From contig NZ_JADKYB010000016.1 of the NCBI RefSeq assembly GCF_016918855.1, positions 62,001 through 126,000 on the forward strand: a stretch of 64,000 bases of DNA, written 5' to 3'. This DNA comes from Actinacidiphila acididurans. Lineage in GTDB: Bacteria > Actinomycetota > Actinomycetes > Streptomycetales > Streptomycetaceae. This document shows positions 61,357 through 64,000 of this stretch, one piece after another. The notes beneath the pieces are model-generated. The model saw only the letters and a program-made list of their open reading frames with translations. It ran no database searches and was not told the DNA's origin. Position 1 is the stretch's first letter, and each line of letters starts with the position of its first letter. The translations under genes were made by a program, and so were the position numbers.

Positions 61357-62592
61357 ATGAGGCAATCACCGGTCCGGGACGCCGGATCCGGACAGCGGCG
61401 GAGCGCGGCGGAACGGGGCGGGGCCGCGCGGCTGGAGTCGCTGACCGGGCTGCGCTGGTTCGCCACCTTCGGGGTCTTCCTCTCCCACGTCGACATCCTC
61501 CTTCCGCTGCCGCACACCCGCGGGCTGTTCTCGCTCGGCGAGTCCGGGGTGTCGCTGTTCTTCGTGCTGTCCGGGTTCGTGCTGGCCTGGAACTGGTCGC
61601 CGGACCACGGCGCGGGCGCCTTCTACGGGCGCCGCTTCGCCCGCGTGTGGCCGCTGCTGGCAGTGGCGGTGGCACTGCCCACCGTCTTCGCGGCGACCTC
61701 CAAGGGCGGTCCGGCGGTGCCGCATCTGCTGCTGATCTCGGCCTCCGCGGTGCTGCTGGTGCAGGCCTGGGTGCCGGGCTGGATCCTGCTCGGGGCGAGC
61801 CCGGTGACCTGGTCACTGTCCTGCGAGGCGTTCTTCTACGGCCTGTTCCCCGGCCTGATGCGGCGGCTGGCCGGCGCCTCCGCGGCCCGGCTGGCGGTGC
61901 TCGCGGGCACGGCGGTGGCCGCGCTGTGGGGCGTGCGGATCGGGCTGTGGCTGGCGTATCCGCCGGTGCGGCACGTGACCAGCCTGGACGGTTACGGTCC
62001 GGCGGTGTTCTGCGTCTACTCCCCGCTCGCCCGCCTGCCGCAGTTCCTGATCGGAATGGCGACGGCGGTCGCGGTCCGGCGCGGCCTGCGGCTGCCGTCG
62101 GTACGGGTGGCGGTCGCGGCCCTGCTGGTGCCGGTGACGGCGCTGTGGCTGCTGCGCGGCTGCGCCTTCCGCGGCGCGGTGCTGTTCGACGCCTCGGACG
62201 TGGCGCTGACGCCGTTCTTCGCGCTGCTGATCGCGGCGCTGGCCCGGCGGGACCTGGCCGGCGGCCGGTCGTTCCTGCGCAGCCGGCCGCTGGTGCGGCT
62301 GGGCCAGTGGTCGTACGCCTTCTACCTGTTCCAGTTCACGGTGCTGCTGCCGATGGCGCTCGCGGCCAGCCCCGGCCGGCAGGTGGCGGACTTCTTCACC
62401 GATCCGGTCCGGCCGGGCCTGGGCCACCTGGGGTACGCGGTGGCCGCGCTGGCGATCACCCTGGGCGTGTCGGCCTTCTGCTACCGCTTCGTGGAGCACC
62501 CGCTGGAACGGCGGCTGCGGCGCCGGTTCGGCTCGGGCCCGCGAGCCGGGTGGGCGTGGTCGCCGCCGGATCCGGCGGTCAGCCGGAAGTAA
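61357..62592 (+). CDS. Acyltransferase 3 family membrane protein
   Basis: 411 aa. ATG 61357 is preceded by AGGCAGG at proper distance; GTG 61342 in frame is less likely. About ten to eleven helices. The N-terminal motif RLESLTGLRWFATFGVFLSHVDILLP contains the conserved catalytic-type His, and GESGVSLFFVLSGFVLAWNW the second family motif. GASPVTWSLSCEAFFYGLFPGL is also typical. The C-terminus CYRFVEHPLERRLRRRF is the usual end. Members O-acylate sugars, peptidoglycan or macrolides; the target here is unknown. Its last 14 bp overlap the convergent MarR gene. Confidence 0.9.
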   Translation: MRQSPVRDAGSGQRRSAAERGGAARLESLTGLRWFATFGVFLSHVDILLPLPHTRGLFSLGESGVSLFFVLSGFVLAWNWSPDHGAGAFYGRRFARVWPLLAVAVALPTVFAATSKGGPAVPHLLLISASAVLLVQAWVPGWILLGASPVTWSLSCEAFFYGLFPGLMRRLAGASAARLAVLAGTAVAALWGVRIGLWLAYPPVRHVTSLDGYGPAVFCVYSPLARLPQFLIGMATAVAVRRGLRLPSVRVAVAALLVPVTALWLLRGCAFRGAVLFDASDVALTPFFALLIAALARRDLAGGRSFLRSRPLVRLGQWSYAFYLFQFTVLLPMALAASPGRQVADFFTDPVRPGLGHLGYAVAALAITLGVSAFCYRFVEHPLERRLRRRFGSGPRAGWAWSPPDPAVSRK

Positions 62593-63064
62593 CGTTTCTG
62601 AGGATCCGGTCGAGCAGCCCGCCGAGCTGCTCGACCTCCTCGTCGCTCAGGCCCGCCAGCATCCGCTGCTGGCTCTTGAGCGCGACCGCCTCGATCTCGG
62701 CGTACATCTCCTCGCCGGCCGGGGTCAGCGCCACCGTGGCGGCCCTGCGGTCGGCGCCGTCACGGGTGCGCACCACCAGGCCGCGCCGCTCCATGGTCTC
62801 CAGGTGCCGCGACAGGGTCGGGCCCTCGATGTTCAGGTACCGCGCCAGGGCCCGCTGGATCATCGGGCCCTCCAGCTTGAGGGTGGCCAGCATCGTCCAG
62901 GTCGCGAAGGTCGCCCCGGACCTGCCGAGTTCGGCCTCGAAGAAGGTGCGGCTCTCCTTGGCGGCCAGCCGCAGCTTGGGCGCGATGCTCTGGTGCAGCC
63001 AGGTCGGTCCGGCCTCCCGCGACGCCGGTCGCCCGACCGGGCTCTGCTCCTGCCTGCGCACCAC
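62579..63064 (-). CDS. MarR family transcriptional regulator
   Basis: 161 aa from GTG 63064, with GGAGG about 12 nt upstream. Winged helix: MIQRALARYLNIEGPTLSRHLETMERRGLVVRTRDGADRRAATVALTPAGEEMYAEIE, the MarR signature with D-x-R-A wing. It is divergent from an MFS exporter (135 bp between starts), its probable target, and overlaps the end of the acyltransferase gene by 14 bp. Confidence 0.92.
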   Translation of the reverse strand: MVRRQEQSPVGRPASREAGPTWLHQSIAPKLRLAAKESRTFFEAELGRSGATFATWTMLATLKLEGPMIQRALARYLNIEGPTLSRHLETMERRGLVVRTRDGADRRAATVALTPAGEEMYAEIEAVALKSQQRMLAGLSDEEVEQLGGLLDRILRNVTSG

Positions 63065-63155
63065 TGACCCATGACCTCCGCTCGGCGCTCGTCACTCAAA
63101 AGGGTATCCCGTGGCGCGATCCTGCCAGGCGTGGACGGCTCGTGGGGATAGAAAT

Positions 63156-63175
63156 AGTTCGTTAGGGTGCGAAGT
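63156..63175. promoter_or_regulatory. Imperfect inverted repeat between MarR and MFS genes
   Basis: AGTTCG-N8-CGAAGT (one mismatch) in the AT-richer part of the divergent intergenic region, about 25 bp before the MFS start. It contains a TAGGGT hexamer that could be a -10. Candidate MarR operator. Confidence 0.4.
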
Positions 63176-63199
63176 ACATGTGAAACATTGGAGCCTCGT

Positions 63200-64000
63200 A
63201 TGAGTGACGCCAGCATGAGCGACACCGGCCTCGGCGGCGCGGTAGAACCGGCCGCGCCCGTGGCCGACGCCCAGGCCCCGACCCGGCGGGCCTGGCTCGG
63301 CCTCGCGGTGATCCTGCTCGCCGCCTTCATGGAACTGCTGGACGTCACCGTGGTGACGGTGGCGTCCCCCGAGATCCAGAGTTCCCTGCAGGCCAGCTAC
63401 GCGCAGGTGCAGTGGATCCTGGCCGGCTATCAGCTCACCTTCGCCGCCGGGCTGGTGGCCGGCGGCCGGCTGGGGGACATCTTCGGCTGCCGCCGGATGT
63501 TCGTCTGGGGCGTGCTGCTGTTCTCCGGCGCCTCGGTGCTGTGCGCGGTGGCCGCCAACGGCACCCAGATCGTGCTGTTCCGGCTGCTCCAGGGGCTGGC
63601 CGCCGCGCTGATGTTCCCGCAGGTGCTGTCGATCATCCACGTCACCTTCACCGGCAAACACCGGGCGGCCGCCTTCGGCGCGCTGGGCGGCACCACCGGC
63701 CTGGCCGGCATCGCCGGGCCGCTGATCGGCGGCGTGCTGATCCACTACAACCTGTTCGGCACCGACTGGCGCTCGGTGTTCCTGATCAACATCCCGATCG
63801 GGCTGGTGGCCGCGATCGGCGCGAGCATGCTGGTGACCGAGTGGAAGTCGGAGCAGCGGCCGCGGCTGGACCTGTGGGGCACGGCGCTGGGCACCGCGGC
63901 GGTGGCGCTGGTGATCTTCCCGTTGGTGCAGGGCCGGGACGCGCACTGGGCCTGGTGGATCTGGACCCTGCTGGGCCTGTCGGTGCCGGTGCTGTTCCTG
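63200..64000 (+). CDS. MFS exporter, DHA2 family (partial, 3' end outside window)
   Basis: 267 codons visible from ATG 63200 (GGAG upstream), continuing beyond the right edge. Motif D1 is MELLDVTVVTVASPEIQ, motif [16 protein letters not shown], and motif C in GGTTGLAGIAGPLIGGVLIHYNLFGTDWRSVFLINIPIG. This is the start of a fourteen-helix drug exporter. The divergent MarR gene is the likely regulator. Confidence 0.9.
   Translation, partial: MSDASMSDTGLGGAVEPAAPVADAQAPTRRAWLGLAVILLAAFMELLDVTVVTVASPEIQSSLQASYAQVQWILAGYQLTFAAGLVAGGRLGDIFGCRRMFVWGVLLFSGASVLCAVAANGTQIVLFRLLQGLAAALMFPQVLSIIHVTFTGKHRAAAFGALGGTTGLAGIAGPLIGGVLIHYNLFGTDWRSVFLINIPIGLVAAIGASMLVTEWKSEQRPRLDLWGTALGTAAVALVIFPLVQGRDAHWAWWIWTLLGLSVPVLFL

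Overview
The window is chromosomal DNA from a high-GC actinomycete of the Streptomyces type (Streptomycetaceae). The evidence is the very strong G/C bias at third codon positions, many GTG starts, a chaplin with a sortase signal, a DUF5133 protein, an AfsR-like SARP/NB-ARC/TPR regulator, an F420-dependent oxidoreductase, a DinB-type (mycothiol/bacillithiol transferase superfamily) protein and two copies of dispersed Streptomyces-type intergenic repeats. I found no rRNA, tRNA, transposase, integrase or CRISPR array. The gene mix (regulators, exporters, secreted enzymes) suggests an arm or arm-proximal region.

Left part (1-10 kb): a partial DJ-1/PfpI protein, a DUF6328 membrane protein, a YbdK-type carboxylate-amine ligase and an MFS exporter. 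A DNA-repair group follows: alkB-like dioxygenase, divergent ATP-dependent DNA ligase and an endonuclease III-like HhH protein that lacks the usual lysine and the Fe-S cysteines. Then come an F420 oxidoreductase pair, a YchJ protein and an unknown 198-aa protein preceded by a full match to the LexA-independent (PafBC / RecA-NDp) DNA-damage promoter.

Middle (10-32.9 kb): exporters and regulators, several with a visible operator. These include a 78-aa acidic repeat protein with its own strong terminator, a MerR/SDR divergent pair with a textbook 19-bp MerR promoter, an AraC/hydrolase pair, a TetR remnant, the SARP-NB-ARC-TPR regulator beside secreted proteins, a two-domain cell-wall-anchored chaplin, an ABC exporter, phosphoglucomutase, and an MFS-MarR operon with an AT-rich inverted repeat in front.

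Right-centre (33-54.5 kb): the most coherent block, six large secreted glycosidases within 21.5 kb. They are GH65, GH18 with a ricin-type lectin, GH87 (alpha-1,3-glucanase) with discoidin/Fn3/CARDB modules, GH27 with tandem NPCBM, GH16 (laminarinase-like) with three discoidin domains, and GH3 with two discoidin domains. Together they cover chitin, alpha-1,3-glucan, beta-1,3-glucan and galactosyl side chains, the polymers of fungal cell walls. I read the block as a fungal-wall degradation island, with local palindromic operators and strong terminators between units.

Right end (54.7-64 kb): an MFS/TetR pair with a 14-bp palindrome, an ethanolamine ammonia-lyase pair (eutB-eutC, ATGA overlap) divergent from an amino-acid/ethanolamine-type permease, an acyltransferase-3 membrane protein, and a MarR regulator divergent from an MFS exporter that runs off the window.
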